NCBI GenBank assembly: GCA_038373865.1
Contig: JAXGGA010001061.1
Span: 1 to 64,000 of the forward strand
Direction: 5' to 3'
Source of the DNA: Uloborus plumipes
Lineage: Eukaryota > Arthropoda > Arachnida > Araneae > Uloboridae
DNA: 64,000 nucleotides
Part shown: piece after piece, positions 34,684 to 45,746 of the stretch
Numbering within the stretch: the first letter of the stretch is position 1
Layout of the letters: each line of letters opens with the position of its first letter
Made by a program: the position numbers and the translations under genes
Notes under the pieces: generated by a model
The model's input: only the letters and a program-made list of their open reading frames with translations
Told to the model about the DNA's origin: nothing
Database searches by the model: none

Positions 34684-35436
34684 AGCAATGACGTAACTAG
34701 AGGGGGCTGATGGGGCTCGTGCCCCGGGCGCCAGATTTTAGGGGCGCTGAACTGGCTAAGTAACTGCATTTTTTTTTTTTTTTCATTATTTAAAAAAAAA
34801 AAGACTAATTTTTAAAAGAAAGCTCTCCCTAAAAAAAAAGGCTCAATGCAGGCACAGGAAGAATTTAAAGAAATGTCTTTTAATGTTTAAAAGGCGTAGG
34901 AAAGATTGACGGAGAGAAAGTGAGGAGGGTGCAGTAAATGGCATGAATATATTTTCTTTTAGAGAGTGACCAGTTAAAGTTTCATCTTGAATCACCCACT
35001 CCGAGAAGTGAAGCTTTTGAAAGCACCCCGATACAAAGAAGCGGAAAATGCGTCTCTTTTCCAAGATTAAACTGCAATAAAACTGTCAACATGGTGTCTT
35101 CCTTTTAGCTTACAATGACGAAAGCTTGTCCACCCCACTGGCCTAGGGGAAAATCCTTGCAGCGTTCCCTTGTCGGTCGCCTCTGTTTTAGGAATTGGAG
35201 CCAAGTCCCCCCAACCCCTATCTATCTGTCTCCAGTAGAATCATTCACTAAACGACATCTTTAGCTCTCACAACGGATTTATTTCTTCTCTTCTAATACT
35301 GCCTTATTTCTCTATGACATTCATATAGTACAGAGTTCATTATATGTCTAAAAAACCATCTGGTGCACAAAACAGGCAAAGGATTAAAGTGCGGGAAGAA
35401 GAAAATCATCTATGTTCTTCGTTGTTATCATCGTAG
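34684..35436 (+). mobile_element. 5-prime part of a ZMYM1-type hAT
   Basis: CAATGACGTAACTAGAGGGG followed by GCCCCGGGCGCC resembles the start of hAT elements whose proteins look like ZMYM1. A matching N-terminal open frame follows at 35344. No right end was identified; a second, separate hAT-like left end (CAGGACAGTCCTAGTGGCAA, then GGGGGCGCC) starts at 35684. Confidence 0.5.
35344..35436 (+). pseudogene. N-terminal exon remnant of ZMYM1-like hAT transposase
   Basis: ATG opens MSKKPSGAQNRQRIKVREEE followed by NHLCSSLLSS and a stop. The basic KKPSGAQNRxR start is the usual first segment of ZMYM1-like hAT transposases in animals (by recall). Those proteins continue for hundreds of residues; here the frame ends after 30. 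A GTAAGAT run shortly after (35464) could be a former splice donor. No downstream exon was found. Confidence 0.5.
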
Positions 35437-36871
35437 TTGAATGGAAAAGACGTTAGGAGTACTGGTAAGATATTGTTTATCTAATTTACATGATGTAATA
35501 CAGATTTTTTGAACATTGTCGATTAATTTCTCTCATTCTTTGAGAAAAATCTCTCACAATGGAGATTCAGTTCAAAGTTCTCTCTCTCTCTCTCTCGTTT
35601 TAGAAAATGCTCTATGGTTTTTTTAGAAATTGAACTCATATGAAAAATTTAAATCTACTATCAATCTAATTTTGGCACCCTCAGGACAGTCCTAGTGGCA
35701 AGCAATACAAGCAGCCACTTGGGGGCGCCGAATGGAGGAGGGCACTATTACAGAGCCGATAAAAAAAAAAAAAAAAAAAAAAAACTCTTGTGGAAAATGT
35801 TAAATGCTAATTTTTCACCTTCTAAGTTTTATCAACTGTGTCCCGTTTTCAGAAACTAGGGAGGGGTTCATTCTTTAACCAGGTAAGATTATTCAACAAC
35901 TGCTAAGCATCAAAGTCTACAATGGATGCTCGCATTTTTTATTAAAAAATATTTTAAATATATATTTATAAACAATTTGAATAATAAAAATGACCTGTTG
36001 AGAAGAAAATCACTTAATTGGGTTTCCAAATAAACATCATTAAACAAACCATTTTACTTCGTTAATGTAAGAATTAAAATTTGGCTACTTTTGGTCAATC
36101 ACTGCAATACGGGGTTGGAGTAGAGAGTGGGAGAGTTAAAGAAATTCAATCGCCATGTAAGAATTTTGTAAAAGAGGGGAAATTTTTTGTTCCTGAAAAT
36201 TATCGCGTTAATAAAAAGTACCAATTTTCAAATTTAAATTCTTGTTTTAAACAAATAAATTGTACAAAATATTTTTCAGCCAAAATATGTGATATTTCAT
36301 AAAGTATTTAATAAACAAATGCTATTAATAAGCATTTATTCAATGATATATATTTTTTTAATGCTCTCGTTCCTTTTCTTACACAGTAAAGTTTAGGATT
36401 TCTAAGTTTCTTAAAATTTCACTGTACACTTCTTTTAATGCTAAATATTGGATAGTTTAAATGTAAAATTTACATTTTTTACTTGAGATTTTTTCTAAAG
36501 TGAAATTCATGAAAATATTTTTCATTTGCAAAGTATTTAAGGCTTTTAAGATTTCTTTCATTTCAAATAGTTTTCAAACGTATTAAATATAATAGTCAAC
36601 ATGAAAAGGAAAACAATTACTCATTTGGTATTTAGTTATCTGTTTTTTAAAATATTTAAGGTTACTCAGCTTGTACTTATTTTTGTTTTTATTTTTATTA
36701 TCATTATTGTCTAAGTTATCATTTGATGATATAGTAAAAGCTTTTGCAGCCAAAAAAGCTCGCAAAATAAAGTTCTAATGGTTTTCGTTTTTTAATGTAA
36801 GTGATGTAAAGATGAAACTAAATAGAAATGTATTTAAAATGTCTCTTCATTATTAGTCTTATATTCAATAA

Positions 36872-37653
36872 TCTACTTATATTAAAAACTGAGTATCTTT
36901 CTAACTATCTTTCTATGTCACGCTTCTTTCTCCTGAACGCCAATGACCTGAAAGTCGAACCAGGTACCGATAGATAGGTAATTTTTCAGGCTTCATTAGT
37001 TTCAATTGATATAATTATACGATTTTAATTAGCGAAGATATCAATTAATAAGTAGTCAAATTTAAAGCGATTAAGCCTAATAAATGATTAAATATGAAAT
37101 CCATTTTTGCAAAACGTCGTTGCTATGAAACAGTGATAACAATGAGAATGGGAATTTAGAATGAAGGCTTAACTAAATCAAACACGAAACTCATAAAAGG
37201 GCCACTTACGTAGAATTTTTATCGCTAGCTACTGGTAATATTTTGAAACATTCATTTGTTGAAGAGCCATCTACTTATATTAAAAACTGAGTATCTATGT
37301 CTGCTTTTTTCCTTTGAGCGAGCTGAACTTACTGAAACTTTCCTCACCATCTTGAAGGCGTGAAGCATCTCAATAATTCGAATGATTTTTTTATATAGGA
37401 AAAAAGTAAAGGCGTGAAGCGCCTGTAAGCGAGCCGCCTTGGCGGGGAGTAGTTTCTTTAAATTTTTTTCTCACTACTTTCAGGGCACGAAAAGCCCGTG
37501 CAACGCCGGGCCACGTGCGTGGTATGTCTTGAAATCGAATGAACATTAAATTATATCAAATAATATAACTTCAGAATGAGGTAAAAGTTAGAGAGGGGGG
37601 ACTTTATGCATCAACATGCCGCAGGAAGCTAATCTAGCTGCCCTGGCAGCTAG
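36872..37653 (+). mobile_element. Non-autonomous Helitron, second copy of the composite family
   Basis: Starts TCTACTTATATTAAAAACTG after A, ends TGCCCTGGCAGCTAG before T. Nearly identical to 21377-22214, including the internal second 5-prime start (37269) and the near-3-prime hairpin with GCCCGTGCAACGCCGGGCCA (37494). It lacks the 16-bp repeat expansion. Inserted within the hAT-ended element 32383-38540. Confidence 0.88.
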
Positions 37654-37831
37654 TTAAATAATATTTTCGAAAAAACCGGAAGTAAAACAGCATTTTGTTT
37701 TGAAATTCGGGTGGCATGTCATTTAAAATAAAATAAGAAAAGTTAGCACAAGAGGCGTAGCCGATTAAAAGTTGAAAATTTTCGGTATTTTGAAGTGATA
37801 ACTTGTAGTATACTATAAGGTATCACTCCAA

Positions 37832-37981
37832 AATTCTGTACCTCAGAACCAGATTAACGTAAGTCCATTTTCGTCATTTTTCAGTAGAGGGGAAAAACGA
37901 TGTATTCGACAATCGTTTTTCCCCTCCACCGAAAAATGACGAAAATGGACTTACGTTAGTCTGGTTCTGAGGTACAGAATT
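37832..37981. repeat. Perfect-type 150-bp hairpin (palindrome)
   Basis: AATTCTGTACCTCAGAACCA at the left is the reverse complement of TGGTTCTGAGGTACAGAATT at the right. The arms of about 70 bp differ at very few bases around the loop TGTATTCGACA. Probably a foldback MITE; no clear target duplication. Confidence 0.85.
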
Positions 37982-38548
37982 GTTAATTCAATCCAACATT
38001 TTTACTCGGACTTCAGAATTAGGATTTTTAAGAAATAAAAATATTTGTGGGGAAATTAATAATTTCGAATAAAAAATGGGGTGATATTTAATTTACGAAA
38101 CATACTTTTCTTTTCATTTCTTTTCAAAAAACAAAATCGGAGGAGGGGGGGGGGGGTTCCCCACGACATTTTCGTTTAGAATAAATATAATTAAAAAAAC
38201 GGACGTAACTAAGCTGGTGAAACCCGGGAAAAATTTCATTAATTAATAATTTCGTTCTCTGTGTGTCTATTTATTTCGGATAATAAAACTTGTATTAGAA
38301 TGTTTCTATCATTTTATTTAGTTTCAATCATCTTTTTTTAGTTTGATGGTAAACTGTAAATACAAAATTCGTATTTGTTTTGTTAGAGGTAAGAATTATT
38401 ACTTTTGTGTTTACGCATCATAAAATATGGAAAGATTGGAGAGGGGGGGAGTCAGTGAACTGTAAATGTTAAAATTATATTTATGCCCCCCAGTCGGGGA
38501 AGCTTGCCCCCCTGTCGGGCATTTCCTAGCGCCACCTCTGCTGCTAAT

Positions 38549-39302
38549 TAGGACTCATACTGAGCAAGCAGTTAATATCTCACTGTTTGTACACACAGCA
38601 CTAAATAGTTTATCTCCCTATTTTCAAAGCACAAAGATTTCACTTCCTACAACAAACAGTAGCGAAAATACTGCTAATCCAGCACTCAAAAAAATATTAG
38701 GCTTTCTAACAGTTGTTAACACCCCCCATTCACTTAACACTCACATTTTCTTAGGCCCCAATACTGACACGCACGAATGGAAATATTTTTTGAGAAAACA
38801 GTAATATGTTTTTTCTTCCAATGTAGTGCAGAAAAAAATAATAAGGAACACTTCTAACTTCTAATTTTTGGTCCTACATCACAAACAAGTGAAAATGACA
38901 TGGCTTTAGGGTTACCAGCACCTTGCTCATCCCAAATCATGATATAAGGTCATCATTGTATCAAGGTTACCATTGGCGAATTTTTTCATTCACAACATGC
39001 ATCTAAATTTCAAAAATCGCTAAGGGAGGGGTAAGTTAGAGGAGAGCCCTAATTTACAAAATTTGTAAGCATAAAATGAATTATAAACAAACGCTGTAAG
39101 ATCATACATTTTCTTATTGGTTCATTGGCTAAGTGTCAATCTTTGAACAATTAGTTAAAATTTTTAACATCAACCCCAATTTTACATTTTCACACAAAGA
39201 ACCTTTTTGTATCACTAGCCCAACTGAACACTTAAATTTGGGATTTCACTGTTTCAGTTAAAATATCCTAATATTTTTACAAAAAAAATTTTAAGTCTAT
39301 AC
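38549..39302. other. Unassigned stretch
   Basis: The plus-strand frame crossing 38466-38804 begins inside the hAT end and has no recognised similarity. Nothing else identified. Confidence 0.4.
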
Positions 39303-39800
39303 CTGTGGTTCCCAGCCTGGGGGCCATTTGACTCCTCAAAGGGACGGTAAATTCTTAAAGGGTGATAGAGGGGCAACGGGTATTCAGAAAAGTAAACAGT
39401 AGTAATAAAAGGGCAGCGAAAACTGAAATTATAAACATGTACGAAACCGGTTGTTCAGAGTTCAGACAATTACTTACAAGTTAGGAAAGAAACAAATTAA
39501 AGTTCAAGAGCTTCCTCCTTGCACCTGGGATGAACCTTAAGAAGCATTTTGTTATTCATTGTCAATTTTATGAATTTTCAAATTTTTAATTTATTTTCCT
39601 TAAAATTTTTAGTTTCAATGATATAAATTCCCCCAGATTCCTGTTTAGAAAAGAAAACAATTTCTTGAAAAATGTAGTTTCTTGAAAAGTAGCTGGATGA
39701 TCTCAGTTAAATTTTATTTATTTATTAATAATTTTTTTAATTTAAGTGATTGGTTATAATTGCTTTATTGCATACATTTTACTGTATGGCTCTTTCGAGG
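39303..39800 (+). mobile_element. hAT-like element, left portion (CTGTGGTTCCCAGCCTGGGG)
   Basis: Closely matches 51107-51690 over several hundred bases (GACTCCTCAAAGG, GGTTGTTCAGAGTTCAGACA, AGTTCAAGAGCTTCC). The ends resemble the CAGTGGTTCCCAACC class of hAT (Charlie/MER5-like) elements. Its right terminus is not visible. Confidence 0.65.
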
Positions 39801-39820
39801 AAGAGGGGAAGGGGCAATAA

Positions 39821-40085
39821 ATGTCCAGGGGTCTGGCCAGAGGAAATTCAGGTCCGTTAACGGACCCTTCACCAAAATACAAGATCCAGCAAAACGGACC
39901 CTTCACGAAAATACGTTCTAGCAAAACAGACCCTTCACAAAAATATGATCCAGCAAAACAGCCATTTCACAAAAATACTATTAGGAAAAAACAAACCCTT
40001 CACAAAATGCTAATCAAACAAAACCACAAAATGCTAATCAAACAAAAGGGACATTTCACACATTATTCATTCAAAAAGCAAATCT
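39821..40085 (+). repeat. Degenerate tandem repeat of about 34 bp at a hAT-like left end
   Basis: Follows CCAGGGGTCTGGCCAGAGGA. Six or so units of GACCCTTCACAAAAATACGA / TCCAGCAAAACG decay rightward into AAATGCTAATCAAACAAAA units. Uninterrupted reading gives a repetitive 88-residue frame, a by-product of the repeat rather than a gene in my judgement. Subterminal repeats like these are common in hAT elements. Confidence 0.65.
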
Positions 40086-40745
40086 AAAATCAAAATAACG
40101 CATAGCATATTTCTGTGTAAAAGCTCATTTTTTTCTGCCTCCTATGCTCCTGCAAGCAATAAATCTTAAAATACAAAATGCAGCACTTTTTTTTTCTTTT
40201 AAAGAAATTAACTTAAAAAAGGTAGTTATTTTGCTTTAATAGTTCTGCTTGTTTGTTTTATCATATGCAAATAAAAATGGCTCTGCTGCTATAGATTTCT
40301 CTGGAAATGCAGAGTAAGGATTTTTCTTCCTGCTCTGGACTTAAACAAAAAGGAAATATAATAGCAACTATGGGGCAATGAACTTAGAACTTGCAAACTA
40401 CAAACAGATAGCTGGGGTTGGAGAAAAAATGGGATTGCTTCTGGTAGAGTGAACAGCCATTTTAAATTATCACCATCTGACATCTTTGTGCGAAGTTTTG
40501 ACCTTATTTTATTGCTTACAAAGGTGGTGTTTTGGTTATACTCGTATTCAGGAATTGATGTATTTTTGCGTCTGTTAATATTGGAAGTGCAGAATTGCCT
40601 ACCATATTTTTTCCGGATACACTTCGATATAGGTCCCGTTGGCGTTCTTACCAGATCCCGCTTGGCGATTCCCCAGTTTTATGGTTTGCTTAGGATTATT
40701 TTACGATGCCAAAGATTGTAGCCAATTGTGGTAATCGCTCCAAAG
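40086..40745. other. Unassigned stretch
   Basis: Two overlapping open frames (40289-40483 minus and 40449-40721 plus) show no recognisable domain. No repeat boundary seen. Confidence 0.4.
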
Positions 40746-40748
40746 TTA

Positions 40749-41010
40749 GGGTACGTCACCGGGGTTGGTATCCATATTAAATTTAGGATTGTTATTATAC
40801 GTGTTACGCTCTTGGGGTGCGTGTATAAAGTGTGATTCTTGTTGCGGTGCTGTGAGTTACTAATTTTTAGTATGTATGTAGTGTCTCGCGCAAAAGTTAT
40901 TACGTCACCGGGGTCGGTATCCTCATTAAATTTAGGATTGTTATTATACGTGTTACGCTCTTGGGGTGCGTGTATAAAGTGTGATTATTGTTGCGTTGCT
41001 GTGAGTTACG
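40749..41010. repeat. Two direct copies of a 111-bp unit, 150 bp apart
   Basis: TACGTCACCGGGGT-start units at 40749 and 40899 share ATTAAATTTAGGATTGTTAT, TACGTGTTACGCTCTTGGGG and TGCTGTGAGTTAC with few differences. Confidence 0.85.
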
Positions 41011-41079
41011 TGTGTTGTGTCATAGTTTTCGTTTTTTATACACATGTTTTAACCGTGGTAAAGGACGAAAGCAAATCAT

Positions 41080-42690
41080 ACCCCTCTCTCCCTACATAAA
41101 ACCAATAAATTGGGGGGGGGGGGGCATTTTTTGCAAATTATGGGGTTTGTTTTCGTGTTTTTTTAATATATTTCGCCTTCAAAGGTGGTAAAGGACTGAA
41201 GCAACCCCCCCCCCCGAGACATTTAATCACTAGTTAATTACTGAATGGGGGAGGGGCGTGCGTGTATATATAAAAACAAGGGTTTCTTTTGTCGTGCTTT
41301 TAAATATATTTCGCTTGAAATGACAGTAAAGGACTAAAGCAAACCATTTCCCTCTCCTTCGAAAGTTAATTACTGAATTGGGGGGGGGGGGGGTGCGTAG
41401 ATATCTAAATTATGGGGGTTTGTTTTCGTGTTTTTAAATAGATTTTTGTTTTTAACGATAGGAAAGGTCTAAAGCAAACCATTTCCCTTTCCTTCGAAAG
41501 TTAATTACTGAATTGGGGTGGGGGGTGCGTAGATATCTAAATTATGGGGGTTTGTTTTCGTGTTTTTAAATAGATTTTTGTTTTTAACGATAGGAAAGGT
41601 CTAAAGCAAACCATTTCCCTCTCCTTCGAAAGTTAATTACTGAATTGGGGGGGGGGGGTGCGTAGATATCTTAATTATGGGGGTTTGTTTTCGTGTTTTT
41701 AAATAGATTTTTATTTTTAACGATAGGAAAGGACTAAAGCAAACCATTTCCCTCTCCCCCAAAAGTTAATTACTGAATGGGGGAGGGGGGCGTGCAAACC
41801 ATTTCCCTCACTTTCGAAAGTTAATTACTGAATGGGGAGGGTGTGCGTATGTATCTAAATTATGGGGTAAAGGACTAAAGCAAACCATTTCCCTCTCCTT
41901 CGAAAGTTAATTACTGAATGAGGGGGGGGGGTGCGTATACATCTAAATTATGGGGGTTTGTCTTCGTGTTTTCAAATATATTTTACTTTTAACGATAGGA
42001 AAGGACTAAAGCAAACCATTTCAATCACCCCCAAAAGTTAATTACTGAATGGGGAGGGGGGGGGGGTCGTGCGTGTATATATAAAAACAAGGTTTTTTTT
42101 CTTGCTTTTAAATATATTTTGCTTTTAACGATGGGAAAGGACTAAAGCAAACCATTTCAAGCATCCCAAAAGTTAATTACTGAATGGGGGAGGGGGGGCG
42201 TGCGTGTATATATAAAAACAAGGTTTTTTATTCTTGCTTTTAAATATATTTTGCTTTTAACGATGGGAAAGGACTAAAGCAAACCATTTCAATCACCCCC
42301 AAAAGTTAATTACTGAATGGGGGGGGGGTGCTTGTATATATAAAAACAAGGTTTTTTTCTTGCTTTTAAATACATTTCGCTTGTAATGGTAGAAAAGGAC
42401 TAAAGCAAACCATTTCCCTCTCCTTCGAAAGTTAATTACTGAATGAGGGGGGAGGGGTGTATATATAAAAACAAGGTTTTTTTCTTGCTTTTGAATACAT
42501 TTCGCTTGTAATGGTAGAAAAGGACTAAAGCAAACCATTTCCCTCTCCTTCAAAAGTTAATTACTGAATGGGGGGGGGGGGGTGCGTATTTATCTAAATT
42601 ATGGGGGTTTGTCTTCGTGGTTTTAAATATATTTTGCTTTTAACGATAGTAAAGGACAAAAGCAAACCATTGCAATCACCCCCAAAAGTT
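41080..42690. repeat. Minisatellite, about twelve units of roughly 133 bp
   Basis: Units contain AAAGTTAATTACTGAATGGG, a G run, GTGCGT with TATATATAAAAACAAGG or ATATCTAAATTATGGGGG, TTTTAAATATATTTTGCTTT, TAACGATAGGAAAGGACTAA and AGCAAACCATTTC. The marker GTTAATTACTGAA recurs near 41234, 41366, 41500, 41632, 41764, 41820, 41906, 42036, 42171, 42305, 42431 and 42557. Unit subtypes alternate, implying blockwise expansion. The minus-strand 86-residue frame at 42293-42553 spans two units and is repetitive for that reason. Confidence 0.92.
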
Positions 42691-42704
42691 AATTTTAAAT
42701 TTTC

Positions 42705-43250
42705 AGAGGGCCTTATCTCTTTGATGCCTGGGAATAATAAAACACAGTTTGTTTCATTTCAAAGGGCAATGTAACACCTTCTTCCTCCATGCATTTGAAA
42801 ATTTTTACTAAGTGTTCCACAGGCTTTGTTTGGGGAGTGAAAATTGCCATTTTTCATTTTTTCTCAAGTTTAAGGTGTTTTTTTATAATAATCATCTTAC
42901 TAAGAAGGCTTATATCTCTAATGCCTTGGAATAACAAGACAGTTTTTGTTTCCTTTTAAAGTTCAATGTAATACCTTTTTGCTCCATACATTTAGAAATT
43001 TTTACGACCTATTCCACAGGCCGTTTTTGGGAAGTGAAAAGGGATATTTTTCATTTTTTTCTCATAGTTTAAAAGCTTATATCTTTCTAATGCCTTGGAA
43101 TAACAAGACAGTTTTTGTTTCATTTTAAAGGGCAATGTAACACCTTCTTACTCCATGCATTTGTAAATTTTTACTACCTGTTCCACAGGCCGTTTTCAGG
43201 GAGTGACAAAGGCCAATTTTCATTTTTTCTCAAGTTTAAGCAATTTTTTC
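42705..43250. repeat. Three tandem units of about 180 bp
   Basis: Starts near 42712, 42903 and 43075: each carries CTTATATCTCTAATGCCTGG-like, AATAACAAGACAGTTTTTGT, GGCAATGTAACACCTTCTTC-like, CTCCATGCATTTG, TTCCACAGGC and TTTTCATTTTTTCTCAAG blocks. Adjacent to, but unrelated in sequence to, the 133-bp array. Confidence 0.88.
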
Positions 43251-43868
43251 ATAAAAAAAGACTACTGGTATCATCTTATTTTTTTCTGCGCTTCTAGTAT
43301 CTATAACTGCAAGAGAAAAAAAATTGGAACACCACTGCCAGTTCTTCATATACTTTTTCAAGCTCGAAATGACGAAAACGGCACTTTTTGAACCGCGAAT
43401 TGACCCGGGAAAATTTATATTTAGGCTTAAGTTAAACCGTTTTTTTCTATGCACAAATCAAAGTTCATTCTTTTATCTTTAAAATAAGTCATGTTTGATC
43501 TTTCTACCATTTTAAATTAATGTACCAGAGCTCTTAAAAAAAAGATCAAAAATGCCGAATGTTACTCACGGCGGCGGCGGTGCAAAAAAATGGCTATATC
43601 TCGAGAATAAAATTTTTTCGAGAAAAAAATAAAACAGTTTGGAAGTATAGAATATTGGTGCATATTACCTGCTAAATTTGATTGAAATCAAAAATGGTAC
43701 GGCAAATCAATATATTAACAGCCGGCTTAGTTTTTGTTGTTTACCGATAGAATTTGTACCCTCTGACCCCGCTCCCAGGACATCTTTAAAACAATGAGCC
43801 TGTCTATGTGCTAATTTTAGCGCATTTTTTAACTCCCAAAAGAAATAAAAATAGCTAGACAAATAGAA
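43251..43868. other. Unassigned stretch
   Basis: Contains a GGCGGCGGCGG run (43571) and an AATGGCTATATCTCGAGAAT block typical of old dispersed repeats. No gene found. Confidence 0.4.
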
Positions 43869-45196
43869 AGGCTGGTTCCGGTAAGTGGGCTACCCCCCTT
43901 AAAACTGAAATGCGCATATGATTTTTGTACTTTTTTGCACTGATCATGTTATATTTCATCACAATAATTGGTTTTGCATATATTTGGGTTTCATGGAACT
44001 TTTTTTTTGATCATATAATTTATGTCAAAAAAATGTTCAAAAAAAATTTTTTTTGCGAGTGCGAGCAACATTTTTCAAAGATGTGTTTCAATGGAAGTTT
44101 TTATTATTTTTTCTATGTTCATCAATTTTTCTTGTAGGGTTTAACCTAAAGTACACATTGCAATAAGAATTTTTATGCAAAATATCATTAATAAGTGTTT
44201 AAGGGGAGGGGGCCCACTTACCCCTTGGTTTTTCTCAGTTAGGGTAAGTGTGGGTGTAACCTCACTATGGTGTAAGTGGGCCCCCTCATAATAATGATGA
44301 TTTCAAAATGAAAAGCAGTTCTGATGAAGCAATTTCTAAGATGAAATGAAAGATAATGATGCAGACCTAGAAGGAATTGATTCTTTAGCTACAAAAATTG
44401 CAAAAGCTGATAACTATGTATTTGGGAAACTTGCATAAAAGAAAAATATAAAGTATTATGAAGTTCTAACTTTACAACATGATACAAATGAAAAAAAAAT
44501 GCTGCTACATTTGATAGAAAGAATAGAAATAGCTGCACTTTTTATTGGTTTGATGTAAGTGATGTTAGAATTATAACTGAGGATGAAATGATAATGTCTC
44601 TCCTCCAGCAAACTTCAAACAGACGCTGCCATTAAGCGTTTCCATTTTTTTGCAACCTATATATTTTTTCTTATTTGACCAAAATTGATCTTAATCGACT
44701 CTATTATGTTTGTTCAACACTAATTTATATGTAAAACCAAAAAATATGCCTGACGGCTTTTAATGAATTTAACAGACACAATTGTTTTTTATTCTGCTTT
44801 ATAATTTTCTGTCATACACATTTAAATGTAAGTAGATATCTTGTTAATGGACACATTTACAAAAAGTATTTCCTACTAAAATGTTACATACTTTATCAGG
44901 TAGGACATGCAAACCCCTTTTTTAGATATGCTCACTTTAAATATAAATAAATGACGGGTGGTCCACTTACCCCTTCCTAGGGGGTAAGTGGGCCACCCAC
45001 GTGATTTTTTAAAGAGTACGATAGTTGAAAACATTCAAAGCATTTTTTTAGGAAATAATGCTGAACTTGTGTTTATTAACAATGTCCAAGATAAAATAAG
45101 TCAACAAGTTTAAACTTTTTTTGGTTTAAAGCTGTTGTATAAGGCTATAAAAACGAACTGTTCTAAAAAGGGGGCCCACTTACCCTAACCAACCCT
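43869..45196 (+). mobile_element. DNA transposon relic with GGTAAGTGGGC terminal and internal motifs
   Basis: The left AGGCTGGTTCCGGTAAGTGG and right CCACTTACCCTAACCAACCC are imperfect inverted repeats. GTAAGTGGGCC or its reverse recurs internally at 44212, 44270, 44955 and 44984, in part as a hairpin. TA dinucleotides are near both ends. A possible transposase tail is at 44360-44635. Assignment to the pogo/Tigger group is tentative. Confidence 0.6.
44360..44635 (+). pseudogene. Possible transposase C-terminal tail remnant
   Basis: The plus strand reads DADLEGIDSLATKIAKADNY then VFGKLA, a stop, KKNIKYYEVL, and after a frameshift SCTFYWFDVSDVRIITEDE and MIMSLLQ. The pattern of an aromatic-rich strand followed by DVxxIxxEDxIMxLP resembles C-terminal extensions in some insect DDE transposases. 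I cannot name the family with confidence. It lies between the inverted ends of 43869-45196. Confidence 0.4.
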
Positions 45197-45198
45197 AT

Positions 45199-45738
45199 GT
45201 ATATTTTTTTATTTGGGACTTTTCCTTTTACTAAAAGAATACACGAATCTAGTTTCACACACCCATTGCATGTTTTCCTTATAAAAAAAAAATAATTAAT
45301 AAATCCACGTCTAAATTAGACTGTAAGAAAAAGATCATCAGGCAAAGCGATCTTGGAGATAACGGTATAAAACTGTTTGTTGGACCATTTACTCGTTGAT
45401 TGCGTTACATGAACAATTTGAACGGACACAAAAGAAATTTCAGTCGTGTACTTTTTTTTAATTCAACTATTGAAAAAGATACTGTTTTAGTTTTGAGCTT
45501 CTAAAATTTAATATTCTTTATATTCTAACGCTTATAACGAAATGAATGTTTCGGGATATTTAAAACAAACCTACTGCGTAAAAAATAGAACAAAAATTGA
45601 GAATAATCATTTGGAAAAGAATGAAAATATAATGTTATGCATGAAGGAGTTTTTCGACATTTGGAAGTACTTTTTTTTTGGGGGGGGGGGGGACATTATC
45701 CGCGAAACTTATTTTTTGGAAAACGGTAATAGCCCAAA
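45199..45738. other. Unassigned stretch
   Basis: AT-rich; a T-run/G-run pair at 45670-45692 is the only notable feature. The 94-residue plus frame from 45542 runs into the MITE and is not credible as a gene. Confidence 0.4.
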
Positions 45739-45746
45739 CGGTAGTA

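Larger units (their letters stand above)
32383..38540. mobile_element. Long hAT-ended element (6.16 kb) with perfect 8-bp target duplication
   Basis: Starts CAGTGGCGGCGCTAGG and ends CCTAGCGCCACCTCTG, inverted repeats flanked by a perfect CTGCTAAT duplication (32375-32382 and 38541-38548). GGGGGGCAATTGCCCCCC-type runs sit just inside the left end, and GCCCCCCAGTCGGGG just inside the right. It contains a Helitron (36872-37653), a 150-bp hairpin (37832-37981) and parts of other hAT-like ends (34686, 35684). I found no transposase core, so it may be a non-autonomous shell swollen by insertions. The segment 32640-33260, less AT-rich than its surroundings, has no recognised coding. Confidence 0.85.

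Noticed and set aside
42293..42553. 86-residue repetitive frame (minus strand)
   Set aside because: It is two units of the minisatellite read in one frame; other units break it.
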